A DNA stretch of 64,000 bases from CAWGAJ01 sp963820545 (GCA_963820545.1 CAWGAJ010000001.1:2232001-2296000); one strand, 5' to 3'; counted from the stretch's first letter, positions 33,041-41,900 are shown. Notes: a model not told the origin generated them from the letters alone. A program made the numbers and translations.

Positions 33041-34699
33041 CTATTTTCGCCGGAACAAAGTCCAATATTTGTTATTCCCGACTTCCTTGAAGTTGGCTTC
33101 AAGCTCTTTGCCTTTAACGCGTTGTAGACGTTCCCAAAATCGCGGTTCTTCATCGTTTCTAAGGATCCACGTTGTATCGGCGAGGAAATTATCAGAGAAT
33201 AATTTTTCCTCCAAGGCAGTTGTGGAGGCTGTTATTTCTGGTTGGGCCATGTAAACGCCTTTAGCGCCTTTTGCATAGCTGCAATTAGAAAACATGGTAA
33301 TAAAATCACGCACTCCGCATACATATAACACGTCGCCGTCGGCGCAACCGCATTCTTTCAGGAGGGATAAGCCGTAAAGGAGTTGACGTTTATAAGGAAC
33401 GTCGTCGATATACTTAAAACACTCGGTAACTTTATCGTTCTTAAATTGCTCTATCGCGGAATCCGCGGGGTTGTCTTTGCGCCAAGAAGTCAGGGCTTCT
33501 TCTAATGTAAGCGGTCTCTTGACCAAAAACACAGTGCTCAGGGCACTGTCTTTAGGAAATGACACTAAGAGCAGAATTGTGGCTAAAACGGCGACTGCCA
33601 TGCTCGAGACGTTATCATCCCTAATGCAACCGAGCCTGCGAACGCAAAGGCACGCGCTCAGCGTTACTACTCCCAGGAAAGGGATTGTGTCATAAGGCTG
33701 ACCGCAGGTCGAAGTTACAAGAAGTAAACAACCCACGGCAATTACGCATAAAAACATATTTCGTAAGAGAGGCCAAAATGCCTTATTATTCTGGAATCCG
33801 ATAACAAATGTTAGTGTTAAGACAATGAAGACGAAAAAAATCATGTTGGTGAACTGAAGGTAGCGTAGGGGGAGTAAAATCCACGGCACGTCCCACGCCA
33901 CACCCCCAATATAGATTGCTTCCCTGTATGCACTGAACGATGTTTGACACGATCTTAAAATTACAAAACTCAATAGATACAGCGAGCACAGCGCCCAGAG
34001 AGTTTCCGAACGCCAATCCTCATCACGCTGCGTCCAAAAGAGCTTTGCGATCAAATAAAGTCCCAGAAACATAAAGAAGAAGGTAACTTTTGTGGTAAAC
34101 AGTAGAGCCAAGCACACACCGTCGAGTATGCCCCTCACGATTCGATTAGGCCTGGAAGGAATTCGTAACGGTATCAATAAAGAAATTAAGAGTATTCCCG
34201 ATAAAACAAAAGAAATCTTGTTGTACCCCATTGCATAGTTGAAGTCTCGCCAGACCCTCATGCCTAATGGAATCGGCATGCATAATATGCTGGTTACATT
34301 GAGCGTTCCCAGTATTGTCCAGAAGAGAGAAAGCCTTTTGGAACAAACGTAGAAAGCTAATGATCCGATGAGAAATACTGCCAACATTTGCCCCACCCAG
34401 TAAGTTTTCATTGATATGCCGACCAGGGATATTCCAAACGACATAAACAAAAATGAGAATGGTCCAAACGCCGTATGGAAATCAATATATGGGCGTTGAC
34501 CTACCCAAATTCTGTTAGAAATGTCCAGTAGTGCGATTGCGTCTTTTGAGTTAGCGCCGGTTGTGGCCGGTCCCACGAAATAGACCACAATTATCACGGC
34601 AATTACTGTAAAAAAATAAGCAATCAGCCCCGCTAAGATCCCGAAAGGCTTGTTTTCCAACAAATCAGACAACCACGAGTATATGCGTGACGGATTCAT
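33041..34699 (-). CDS. polytopic glycosyltransferase-like membrane protein (GT-C type)
   Basis: 552 residues from ATG 34699, chosen over the earlier TTG. About eleven to twelve helices are visible. The first loop holds RIWVGQRPYIDFHTAFGP, the 'GxxPYxDFxxxxGP' text common in GT-C glycosyltransferases that use polyprenyl-phosphate sugars. The C-terminal 130 residues are soluble and presumably extracytoplasmic. Codon composition is more AT-rich than its neighbours, suggesting recent acquisition. An IS5-type transposase remnant lies about 210 bases upstream. Substrate unknown. Confidence 0.72.
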   Translation of the reverse strand: MNPSRIYSWLSDLLENKPFGILAGLIAYFFTVIAVIIVVYFVGPATTGANSKDAIALLDISNRIWVGQRPYIDFHTAFGPFSFLFMSFGISLVGISMKTYWVGQMLAVFLIGSLAFYVCSKRLSLFWTILGTLNVTSILCMPIPLGMRVWRDFNYAMGYNKISFVLSGILLISLLIPLRIPSRPNRIVRGILDGVCLALLFTTKVTFFFMFLGLYLIAKLFWTQRDEDWRSETLWALCSLYLLSFVILRSCQTSFSAYREAIYIGGVAWDVPWILLPLRYLQFTNMIFFVFIVLTLTFVIGFQNNKAFWPLLRNMFLCVIAVGCLLLVTSTCGQPYDTIPFLGVVTLSACLCVRRLGCIRDDNVSSMAVAVLATILLLVSFPKDSALSTVFLVKRPLTLEEALTSWRKDNPADSAIEQFKNDKVTECFKYIDDVPYKRQLLYGLSLLKECGCADGDVLYVCGVRDFITMFSNCSYAKGAKGVYMAQPEITASTTALEEKLFSDNFLADTTWILRNDEEPRFWERLQRVKGKELEANFKEVGNNKYWTLFRRK

Positions 34700-34907
34700 C
34701 TGCTTTTCTTTGTGGGTTAGAAGTTGAACTATAAACAATCAAAGTATAAACCTGAGAATCAAAAAATAAGGTGGACCGCTGCCTCCGGATTTTATGTACA
34801 TAAGTTAAGCATATTACACTAGTATATTTCTTTACTTGTGGGAGTCAATGGATACTGTAAATACCTGGATTTTAGTTTGAAACAGATAAAAAACGCAAGC
34901 TAATCCA

Positions 34908-35131
34908 TCACAGAAAGCAAATAATCAGCGCAAGATAGGCCAGTAACTTGCGGAAATTGACCTCGGCCGCAGCCAGGATTGCTTTGATTTGATCGCCTCG
35001 CGGCCGCGAAGCCGGTTGCGCTCCAGACGCTGATCGCTCTTAATGTGCCCGATCACCGATTCGATTGCTGCACGACGGCGGAACAACCTCTGTAACGCTC
35101 GCAGCAGTAACATTAGTGTCCGCCCTGTCAT
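34908..35131 (-). pseudogene. IS5-type transposase 3' fragment
   Basis: The minus strand reads RRRAAIESVIGHIKSDQRLE and RNRLRGRE, then after a one-base shift GDQIKAILAAAEVNFRKLL and AYLALIICFL to TGA 34908. This is the conserved end of IS5/IS1182-like transposases (IGHxK ... GDxxNxxLAAAxxNxRKLL). The N-terminal two thirds are missing; the fragment abuts the polyprenyl synthase stop. It is a remnant, not a working gene. Confidence 0.75.
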
Positions 35132-36132
35132 AACTGCCGATTGATGACAAACTCGGTCATTCCCTGCAGGCAGTCCAAGGCGGGACTGGGCGGGAGCGTG
35201 CGGAGTTCCTCGGCGGCCAGTTGGGTGAAGGCCAGGGCCCTATTGCGGGCATAAGAGATTGCATCGGATCGATCAATCCAAGTCCGCAACATTTCCAAAC
35301 GATGGTTGTCCGAGGCCGACAGCGCGGTAATCAGGCTGGGTCGTTCGTCTGCCGGGGTTTGATGCAACAGCCGGATCAGGGGCAGCGTGGCCTTTTGTTT
35401 GAGCAAATCGGTGCCCAGCGATTTGCCCACGGTGTTTTGATCGCCCATCAGGTCGAGCACGTCGTCGGCGATCTGGAAGGCCACGCCCAGGTTATAGCCG
35501 TAACGTCCCAGGGCTTCCAGGGTTTCCGTATTTGCCTGCGCGTAATAAGCCCCCAAGCGGCAGCAGCAAGCGATCAGTTCGGCTGTCTTGCGGCCGATAA
35601 TCGAAAGATATTGCTCTTCAGACAGCTCGTAGTTGCCTCGGTTTCCGATTTGCAGCAACTCGCCTTCACACATGAGTTTTGCGGTGTCGCTTAAGGTTTT
35701 TGTGGCATAAAGATCGTCGAGCGTGCTGGCCAGGCAGATGGAACGGGCAAAGAGATAATCGCCCAATAAAACGCTGGCTTCGTTATCCCAGCGGGCGTTT
35801 ACGGTAGCGAGGTGGCGGCGGATGGTGGCCTCGTCGAGGACGTCGTCGTGGATCAGCGTGGCAGTGTGGATCAGTTCCGCCACCGCCGCCAGCAAGAAAT
35901 GTTCCTGTTGTAAACCGCCGCAGGCTTTGCCCGTCAATAAAAGCAAGGCCGGTCGCAGGCGCTTGCCTCCCAAGCGGAAACCATGCTTTACCAATTGATC
36001 GACAAAGGGGTGATCGCTGCGCAATTCCCCCAGCAAGAGGTTTTCGACCTCATCGAGTTCCGTTGCAATGGGAATATACAATTTACGTAGCGTATCAGGC
36101 GTCTTTTTTCGATCGAGGACTGTTTGTTCCAT
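35128..36132 (-). CDS. polyprenyl synthetase (trans-isoprenyl diphosphate synthase, octaprenyl type)
   Basis: 334 residues from ATG 36132, which has AGGAAGGAA just before it; the earlier in-frame ATG at 36165 lacks such a site. Both Asp-rich motifs are DDVLD (96-100 and 223-227), with GGKRLRPALLLL (55-66) in front. It condenses isopentenyl diphosphate with an allylic primer, probably making the side chain of menaquinone or ubiquinone. Helix lengths suggest a long-chain enzyme, but product length cannot be read reliably. A transposase remnant lies at its 3' end. Confidence 0.92.
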   Translation of the reverse strand: MEQTVLDRKKTPDTLRKLYIPIATELDEVENLLLGELRSDHPFVDQLVKHGFRLGGKRLRPALLLLTGKACGGLQQEHFLLAAVAELIHTATLIHDDVLDEATIRRHLATVNARWDNEASVLLGDYLFARSICLASTLDDLYATKTLSDTAKLMCEGELLQIGNRGNYELSEEQYLSIIGRKTAELIACCCRLGAYYAQANTETLEALGRYGYNLGVAFQIADDVLDLMGDQNTVGKSLGTDLLKQKATLPLIRLLHQTPADERPSLITALSASDNHRLEMLRTWIDRSDAISYARNRALAFTQLAAEELRTLPPSPALDCLQGMTEFVINRQL

Positions 36133-36382
36133 GCATTCCTTCCTGACTTCGCCTGCTTGGCCCATTAGAGATAATTCTAATGCCTGACGGCGGTTCGTCG
36201 AGGGGAGTATGGCAATCCTTCAGAATTGGGGTGAATAAGTTTTCCAATTTGCCGAAATAGCCTGATTAAAAGTATCAGTCTGAGAAGATGCACAATTCTC
36301 AGCCAATATAGGGATTTATCTATAATAGATCAATATAGTGAGAGCCTATCCCATAACCATTTCCAGAATAATTACAGTTGCT

Positions 36383-36441
36383 TAAATGCCCTCACCCCGA
36401 CCCTCTCCCAGAGGGAGAGGGGACGTTAGGGAGAGGCTCTA
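36383..36441. repeat. CCCTCTCCC-AGA-GGGAGAGGG repeat
   Basis: A 9-base perfect stem (36401-36421) within TAAATGCCCTCACCCCGACC ... GGGAGAGGCTCT. The same frame of words recurs at 41717-41808, where the stem is split by another repeat. This text is a known type of dispersed intergenic repeat in many bacteria. Confidence 0.75.
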
Positions 36442-36539
36442 AATATTCGGCGAATCGCATTGACAAAAAAGAGTGGCAAAAAGTCCGCGACAAATTGGCT
36501 GGCCCGCATTTCTCAACACCTCGATCCGGTTGTCAACAG

Positions 36540-36637
36540 TGTGCCACGACCAACCTTTGGTTGGTGCCCTCGCAGAAGCAGTGTTTGCCCGAACTTCTTT
36601 GCACTGCTTGCCTTTGGGCAAGCAGTGGCACACCATG
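36540..36637. repeat. compound GTGGCAC-type palindromic repeat
   Basis: GTGTGCCACGACC-AACC/GGTTGGTGCC opens the unit and GCACTGCTTGCC-TTTG-GGCAAGCAGTG, then GCACACC, closes it. A similar open-and-close layout is seen at 53536-53664. Confidence 0.7.
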
Positions 36638-36718
36638 GTGAGAAATGCGGGCTAGAACATTACGGTCTGACAGCCTATAATCTCGGCGTTTTGGAGATTG
36701 GCCCAAATTTCATCTTGC

Positions 36719-37672
36719 ATGTTGAATTATCGAACGTTCCGAAACGCCGATCCGCCGATTTTGACCGACCTCTGGCGCAGCAGAGCCGGTCAAGGCGGAC
36801 TGTTGCAGCCGATTTCGCCCCATTTGTTGGAGCAACTTGTACTGGCCAAACCTTATTTTGACGACGCCGGCTTGATTCTGGCTTTCCAAAACGAGTTGCC
36901 GGTGGGTTTCGCGCATGCGGCTTTCGGGCCCAACGAGCAACTCGATGCGCTATCTTTCGATTTGGGCGTGACTTTGATCGTAATTGTCCGACCTGACTGT
37001 GCCGAGGCCGAAGTGGCGGCCGGACTGCTGGCGAGATGCGAACAATACCTCCGCCAGCGAGGCGCAAAAGTGCTTTACGGCGGCGGCATACAACCGCTTA
37101 ATCCCTTTTATTTGGGATTGTACGGCGGCAGCGAGTTGTCCGGCGTATTAAATACTGACACCCTCACCGGACAATTATTTCAGACACACGGATATCATGA
37201 AATAGAACGCATTGAGATCGTTGAGATCGAACTGAGCGGCTTTGAGCCGGTAATCGACCGCCGCCAGATGCAAATCCGGCGGCAAATGGTGGTGGAAGAA
37301 ATGTTCGACGCGCCCACGCGGAACTGGTGGGAAGCCTGTACGCTGGGCGAGTTCGAGCTGACGCGGTTTGAAATGGTGCCCCGGGGCGGCGGGCCGGCCG
37401 TGGCCTCGGCCACCTTTCGCAGCATGGAGCCCAGCGGCGGCAGCGGCGCCGGTCGACGGGCAGGATTGATCGATTTTTTTGTCGATCCCGCTTATCGCCG
37501 TCGCGGTTACGCCATTTTTTTGATCAGCGAGATTTTTCGCCAGTTTCTGCGTCAGGGCATTATGACCGTGCAAGCCCAATGCATGGAAAGCAATGTTTCC
37601 GCGGTCAATATGTATCAAAAGTTGGGATTCAAGCCGATTGGCCAAGGAAGCGTGTATCGGAAAGATGGGTGA
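36719..37672 (+). CDS. GNAT-family N-acetyltransferase
   Basis: 317 residues from ATG 36719 (MLNYRTFRNADPPIL). Two GNAT-like halves are visible. The C-terminal one has the acetyl-CoA loop in VDPAYRRRGYAIFLISEIF and the late ESNVSAVNMYQKLGFKPIG motif. The N-terminal half is more degenerate, with a divided R/QxxGxG-like region. Tandem GNAT proteins of this size acetylate small molecules or peptides; the substrate cannot be told. It stands alone and is convergent with the acyltransferase gene. Confidence 0.85.
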   Translation: MLNYRTFRNADPPILTDLWRSRAGQGGLLQPISPHLLEQLVLAKPYFDDAGLILAFQNELPVGFAHAAFGPNEQLDALSFDLGVTLIVIVRPDCAEAEVAAGLLARCEQYLRQRGAKVLYGGGIQPLNPFYLGLYGGSELSGVLNTDTLTGQLFQTHGYHEIERIEIVEIELSGFEPVIDRRQMQIRRQMVVEEMFDAPTRNWWEACTLGEFELTRFEMVPRGGGPAVASATFRSMEPSGGSGAGRRAGLIDFFVDPAYRRRGYAIFLISEIFRQFLRQGIMTVQAQCMESNVSAVNMYQKLGFKPIGQGSVYRKDG

Positions 37673-37684
37673 GGGAAAAGTAAC

Positions 37685-37708
37685 GCGACCACTGGTCGCG
37701 GCTTTACA
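37685..37708. repeat. GCGACCACTGGTCGC repeat, second copy
   Basis: The 24 bases here equal 1181-1204. A 15-base palindrome with GGCTTTACA attached, between two convergent genes. Confidence 0.8.
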
Positions 37709-37747
37709 TATAGAATACTACACTAACAAGATTCGGACACCTCGTTT

Positions 37748-38671
37748 TTACGCTGCCTGGCGGCGTTTTTGCTTGGATGGGCGGGTGTCTTTCCAACGCC
37801 GATGCAGCCACCAGTATTGGTCCGGTGTGAGACGGATAAGTTCTTCCAGCCTGGTGGTATACCATTGAGTCAATTCGTTGATTGTGTCCAGGTCGCCCTT
37901 GGTCGCGCGCGGATCGGCCATGGCATAATTATGCAGGTGGAAATGCAGGGGCTTGTGCTTGCGCGTGGCGGCGCTAACGGTAATCATGGCGTTGTATTGC
38001 ATAGCCAAAAGAGCAATCGCTTTATAGGCCGAGGCAGAACGGCCGAAAAAATCCACCCAGCATCCCTTGGGGCCGGCATATTGGTCGGCTAAAAAACTCA
38101 TTGTGCCGTTGTGCGAAAGCACCTTCTCGATCTGATCGGCGCCGCCGTTTTTGGGAATGATGTGTTGTCCGGTTCGGCCGCGAAACTGGTTTACAAATCT
38201 ATCGAGATAAGGATTGTCGAGCGTACGCGCCACGCTATAAGTGGGAAATCCCAAAACTCCCAGCACGTATCCGCCGACCTCAAAATTGCCCAAATGACCG
38301 GTGACGATCAACAGCGGCCGGTCTTCGAGCAACAAGCGGACCAGGTGCTCTTCGTTTTTCAGTTGTACGTAATCGCGCCAGTTGGTTTCGTGGATTTTTC
38401 GTGGCGTATGGGCCACTTCCAAGGCCAATAAGAAGAGGTGTTCCCACATTTGCCGAGAGAGCCGCCTGCGGGCCGAGGGCGTAAGTTCGGGAAAGGCATG
38501 GGTGAGATTATCCTCAATCACACTGGCCCGGATTCGCAACACGTCGCAAAACAGCCAAGCCAGCCAGCGGGCGATTGCGTGTCCGGTTTCAATGCGCACC
38601 CCTTGGGCAATGCAAATCAAAACGCGAACCGCCAGGTAGACGAGATAATCGGCAAGCTGCTTGCGATCCAT
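37748..38671 (-). CDS. LpxL/HtrB-like lysophospholipid (lipid A) acyltransferase
   Basis: 307 residues. The catalytic HxxxxE motif is HLGNFE (His126, Glu131). It is followed by RTLDNPYLDRFVNQFR and FLADQYAGPKGCWVDFFG, both conserved in lauroyl/myristoyl acyltransferases of lipid A. A hydrophobic N-terminal segment anchors it to the inner membrane. The gene supports a lipopolysaccharide-like outer leaflet in this organism. It is alone on the minus strand. Confidence 0.9.
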   Translation of the reverse strand: MDRKQLADYLVYLAVRVLICIAQGVRIETGHAIARWLAWLFCDVLRIRASVIEDNLTHAFPELTPSARRRLSRQMWEHLFLLALEVAHTPRKIHETNWRDYVQLKNEEHLVRLLLEDRPLLIVTGHLGNFEVGGYVLGVLGFPTYSVARTLDNPYLDRFVNQFRGRTGQHIIPKNGGADQIEKVLSHNGTMSFLADQYAGPKGCWVDFFGRSASAYKAIALLAMQYNAMITVSAATRKHKPLHFHLHNYAMADPRATKGDLDTINELTQWYTTRLEELIRLTPDQYWWLHRRWKDTRPSKQKRRQAA

Positions 38672-38775
38672 GGAGGATTCCTTCCTTGGAACATTATGTC
38701 ATCTTAATACTATTAATAGATCCACAGAATCAAAATAACAGATGCCACTATCATCTTATTTGCCCGTTCTATTTG

Positions 38776-38803
38776 CACTGGCTGGCAAGCAGCCAGTGGC
38801 ACC
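38776..38803. repeat. palindrome CACTGGCTG-GCAAG-CAGCCAGTG + GCACCC
   Basis: Perfect 9-base stem in the intergenic DNA upstream of the acyltransferase. A near copy is embedded in a coding region at 58297-58326. Confidence 0.85.
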
Positions 38804-38896
38804 CGCGCGATCCATTCCGGGTTCCTTCCAATGCTTGGAGACATTTTCCCAGGAATTTCCCGCTAAGGAAAGAGAAGTTTTTGTATAAAGAATAAA

Positions 38897-39748
38897 TTAC
38901 GGGGTATTTTTTCTGGCTTTTAGGGGGGGATCACTGGCCAAGGGCAAGGGGACGGCCTTTCCGGTTTCGGCCGATTTATAGATGGCCAAAATGATCTCTA
39001 CTGCCCGGCGTCCTTCGGGCCCGTCAATGAGCGGCTTTGTGCCTTTGCGCATGGCATTTACAACGTCTTGGAATTGTCGGGCGTGTCCGTGGTGGCCGAT
39101 GGCGGCCGGATCGGCCGCCCCGCCGCCGCCGCTCTTTTTTTCAGTCATTTTTCGGAGGATTGCTTCGTCGGCTTTGCTCTTTTTGGCAAAATCCCACTTT
39201 ACCAAATCTTCTTCCTCCAAGACGGCGGAACCTGTGGAGCCGTGGATTTCAATGCGTTTTAGATACCCTGGAAAGACCGCCGTACTGGCCTCGATAATGC
39301 CCAACGCGCCGTTGGCGAATTGCACAGTAGCCACGGCAGTGTCTTCCACCGAAATGCGCTGGTGCGCCAACAGGGCGGTTTTGGCGCGGACCTCGATCAC
39401 CGGTCCCATCAGCCAGGCCAGCAAATCCACAGTGTGAATGGCCTGATTCATCAAGGCCCCGCCGCCATCGAGCCGCCAGGTGCCGCGCCAGGCGCCGCTG
39501 TCGTAATAAGCCTGGGTGCGATACCACTTTACAATGGCGTCGCCGAGCGTAAGCCGGCCGAATCGGCCCTGCTCCAGGGCGCGTTTTAATTCCCGGCTGG
39601 CGTCATGAAATCTAGAGGGAAAGATTGTGGACAGCACCACGCCGGCCTTTTCGCATTCACGGATGATTTTATCGCAGCGGCGCAGGGTAATTTCCAGGGG
39701 TTTTTCCACAATGACGTGCTTTCCCGCCCGGGCAGCCGCCACGGCCGG
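38897..39748 (-). CDS. Gfo/Idh/MocA-family oxidoreductase, C-terminal frame segment
   Basis: This frame opens PAVAAARAGKHVIVEKPLEI, the conserved 'EKP' step of the family, and continues through KWYRTQAYYDSGAWRGTWRL, GGGALMNQAIHTVDLLAWLMG (His likely catalytic) and a beta-sheet domain. It lacks the NAD-binding N-terminus, which is in the other frame upstream (39750-39981). Inserting one base at about 39751 gives the consensus GAHLEPAVAAARAGKHV. The whole enzyme would be about 361 residues and probably oxidises a sugar or inositol derivative with NAD(P). Confidence 0.85.
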   Translation of the reverse strand, partial: PAVAAARAGKHVIVEKPLEITLRRCDKIIRECEKAGVVLSTIFPSRFHDASRELKRALEQGRFGRLTLGDAIVKWYRTQAYYDSGAWRGTWRLDGGGALMNQAIHTVDLLAWLMGPVIEVRAKTALLAHQRISVEDTAVATVQFANGALGIIEASTAVFPGYLKRIEIHGSTGSAVLEEEDLVKWDFAKKSKADEAILRKMTEKKSGGGGAADPAAIGHHGHARQFQDVVNAMRKGTKPLIDGPEGRRAVEIILAIYKSAETGKAVPLPLASDPPLKARKNTP

Positions 39749-39749
39749 C

Positions 39750-39981
39750 TCAGATGCGCTCCGCTGGGCGTGCCGATCGCGACCACGTCGATTGCCGGAT
39801 CGGCCAGCATATCTTTCAGGCGTCCATACGCTTTACAGTCGAAGTTGGCCGCCAGCTTTTCGGCCGCGGCGGGCACGGCATCGAACCCGCCTATCAATTT
39901 TGCCCCGCGAACGTCGGCGATCGCCCGGGCGTGAAAATTGGAAATCATTCCACAACCAATAATGCCAAAACCGAATGCCAT
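39750..39981 (-). CDS. Gfo/Idh/MocA-family oxidoreductase, N-terminal frame segment
   Basis: It begins MAFGFGIIGCGMISNFHARA, a Rossmann GxGxxxxxH NAD-binding start, and reaches AIDVVAIGTPSGAHL before the shift. After that its frame reads nonsense. It is the N-terminal fifth of the gene continued at 38897-39748. Confidence 0.85.
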
Positions 39982-39982
39982 G

Positions 39983-40031
39983 CTAGGTAATAGGAGCTAG
40001 GAAATAGGGGACAGGGGAAAGGGGATAATAG
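39983..40031. repeat. heptamer repeat tract, 7 units (CTAGGAA / ACAGGGG type)
   Basis: CTAGGTA, ATAGGAG, CTAGGAA, ATAGGGG, ACAGGGG, AAAGGGG, ATAATAG, beginning two bases from the oxidoreductase start codon. Confidence 0.85.
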
Positions 40032-40052
40032 TTTTATATAGAAGTTATTACA

Positions 40053-40068
40053 AAACCGCAAGCGGTTT
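40053..40068. repeat. palindrome AAACCGCAAGCGGTTT, copy 2
   Basis: Identical to 23298-23313; lies between two heptamer tracts. Confidence 0.8.
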
Positions 40069-40080
40069 CTTTTGAGGAGT

Positions 40081-40108
40081 TGGCTTTCAGCAATCAGCAG
40101 TCAGCTCC
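40081..40108. repeat. heptamer repeat tract, 4 units (CAGCAAT type)
   Basis: TGGCTTT, CAGCAAT, CAGCAGT, CAGCTCC. The last unit and a half overlap the end of the CPBP gene and supply its stop codon. Confidence 0.75.
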
Positions 40109-41024
40109 ATATTGCCATGATCAGACTGGAGGCGTTAAGAGCCAGATGGACCACGATCGCAGGGACGACGCGATGTGTACGGTAATATAACAATCCCAAG
40201 GCAATCGCCAGGAAAAAAAGGGTGATTGGATCAGGAGCAAATTGCGCGGGTAAAAGTTGGGATAAAATATACTGGCCCAAAAACGTGGGCACGACAACGG
40301 CGAGGAAGGCGATAATTCCCACTCTTAAATCGGCGAAAAACTTCTGCGGGTCCCAACCCAAGTCGGCGGCCGTGGCCCCTACTTGCCAATACAACCAAGC
40401 AATCCCGAACAGTAACGACAAAAGGCTTACCATGCCGTGGCCCGCCAACAAGAACATCAAATATTGGACGTCCTCAGGCGGGGCCGCCTCGCGGAAATGT
40501 TGCCCTGCAAAAAAGATCGAAGAAACCAAAATGGGCATCACGGCCAGCGGCGTCAAACGCCGTAATATAGGCCAACGGCGCCGCCAATTGCGTTCGACTT
40601 TTTCCAGCCAGCCTTGGAATAAAACCCGGAAGAACATTTCCTCCACGATCGGCGCCACCAGAATACCGGCCACGCTACATAATATGATCGCTGTCCAATT
40701 TTTCATTGCCAGTAGTTGAACCAGCGGATGAGCAGTGCTGGTCTGAGCGGTTTCAAACGGCAAGGGAGGTCCAAGGCTCAAATCAGGCATACAAATATCG
40801 GCCAGATGAATTAAGCCAATTAATCCGGCAAAATAGAAAAACGCTATTGCCAGCAAATCCCAGATCCGCCAGGGAACAGGCCGTCGGGGTTGATAAGGCA
40901 AAACAGGCTTGCCCGACAACCATCTCTGGAAAATCACCATCCAGACCAGCAAACAAGCGCTAAAGACCACAGAAACAACCGCGGCAAATACCCCTCCTGG
41001 TTGTTCCTGGGCGAAGTTGTTCAT
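40101..41024 (-). CDS. CPBP-family intramembrane metalloprotease
   Basis: 307 residues from ATG 41024. About eight helices carry the CPBP (Rce1/Abi) motifs: EEMFFR (128-133), FAGQH and a late HLALNASSL (His and Asn). These line the intramembrane zinc or glutamate active site; bacterial members process or protect membrane peptides, often with unknown substrates. The protein ends in WS-stop, and the stop lies within a heptamer repeat tract. It is followed upstream on the same strand by pgsA, 48 bases away, so a shared transcript is likely. Confidence 0.88.
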   Translation of the reverse strand: MNNFAQEQPGGVFAAVVSVVFSACLLVWMVIFQRWLSGKPVLPYQPRRPVPWRIWDLLAIAFFYFAGLIGLIHLADICMPDLSLGPPLPFETAQTSTAHPLVQLLAMKNWTAIILCSVAGILVAPIVEEMFFRVLFQGWLEKVERNWRRRWPILRRLTPLAVMPILVSSIFFAGQHFREAAPPEDVQYLMFLLAGHGMVSLLSLLFGIAWLYWQVGATAADLGWDPQKFFADLRVGIIAFLAVVVPTFLGQYILSQLLPAQFAPDPITLFFLAIALGLLYYRTHRVVPAIVVHLALNASSLIMAIWS

Positions 41025-41072
41025 AAGAAGCAAGAAAATGAGACGTTATAATACAGAGCCAACTATATGGGA

Positions 41073-41681
41073 TTATACAAGATATTTAACGCCGGCGCGC
41101 ACATACGCCGCACCGGAATAGAAAGTCGAAATCACCGTTGACCAAACCGTAACAACCAACAATATCCGACACCACTGGGGAGCATTCTCGAGCGGACTGT
41201 CATAAGTCAAATAAAACAGACAAAAGCCGACCGCGAAGCATTCTAACACCATCTTGATTTTGCCCGACATTTGTGCCGAAAAATCACCGCCCCCTCCTTC
41301 AATAAAACTCCTCAGCGCCGTTACCAACAACTCCCGGCCCACAATGACCACCACCATCCAGGCCCGTAGTCCCAGCGGCACTTTGAGCATGTCCTGATTG
41401 GACGCTAGGAAGATGAAGGTGCCGCAGATGATTACCTTGTCGGCAAAGGGATCAAGAATGCGACCGAGGCTGGTAATCTGGCCGTACTTGCGGGCGTAAT
41501 AGCCATCTAACCAATCGGTTGCCGAGGCGATAATAAATAGCACCAGACTGGAAAAATAATATCCAAAGGCCAAAAGGCAAAATAGCACCACCGACAAAAC
41601 CAGACGCATGGATGTCAATTGATTAGGCAGATTAAAAAAACTCGCCTTCAGGCGGCTAAGGTGCTTTTTGTCGTTTGTCAT
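41073..41681 (-). CDS. pgsA: CDP-diacylglycerol--glycerol-3-phosphate 3-phosphatidyltransferase
   Basis: 202 residues, four to six helices. The CDP-alcohol phosphatidyltransferase signature is complete: DWLDGYYARKYGQITSLGRI followed by LDPFADK (D-G-x2-A-R-x8-G-x3-D-x3-D). It makes phosphatidylglycerol-phosphate in the inner membrane. The N-terminus NLPNQLTSMRLVLS is typical of PgsA. Genes for rimO and a kinase lie further upstream on the same strand. Confidence 0.93.
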   Translation of the reverse strand: MTNDKKHLSRLKASFFNLPNQLTSMRLVLSVVLFCLLAFGYYFSSLVLFIIASATDWLDGYYARKYGQITSLGRILDPFADKVIICGTFIFLASNQDMLKVPLGLRAWMVVVIVGRELLVTALRSFIEGGGGDFSAQMSGKIKMVLECFAVGFCLFYLTYDSPLENAPQWCRILLVVTVWSTVISTFYSGAAYVRAGVKYLV

Positions 41682-41716
41682 GTAGAGTGTCCAAATAGTA
41701 AGAATTACTGTGGCTT

Positions 41717-41808
41717 AAATGCCCTCACCCTAACCCTCTCCCCGATCGACCATGCTACGCATGGTGCCCGGTGGTACCCAAAGAGGGGAATTTTGGGATA
41801 GGCTCTTA
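41717..41808. repeat. mosaic repeat: one palindromic repeat inserted in another
   Basis: TAAATGCCCTCACCC and ACCCTCTCCC start as at 36383, then CGATCGACCATGCTACGCAT, GGTGCCCGGTGG and TACCCA intervene, and AGAGGGGA ... GGGATAGGCTCT resumes. The intervening words recur at 53545-53605. Confidence 0.75.
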
Positions 41809-41900
41809 ATATATTCTAGGTCACTGACAAAACCTCAACAATGAGACAATTTGACGCTTTTAACAGGCTTTATTAGAACGCTCTTAATGATCACCGGGCA

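Larger units (their letters stand above)
36133..36718. other. intergenic region with palindromic repeats, no gene seen
   Basis: The left 250 bases are AT-rich without clear signals. The rest is repeat DNA, described in the two following entries. No ORF or tRNA was recognised. Confidence 0.55.
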
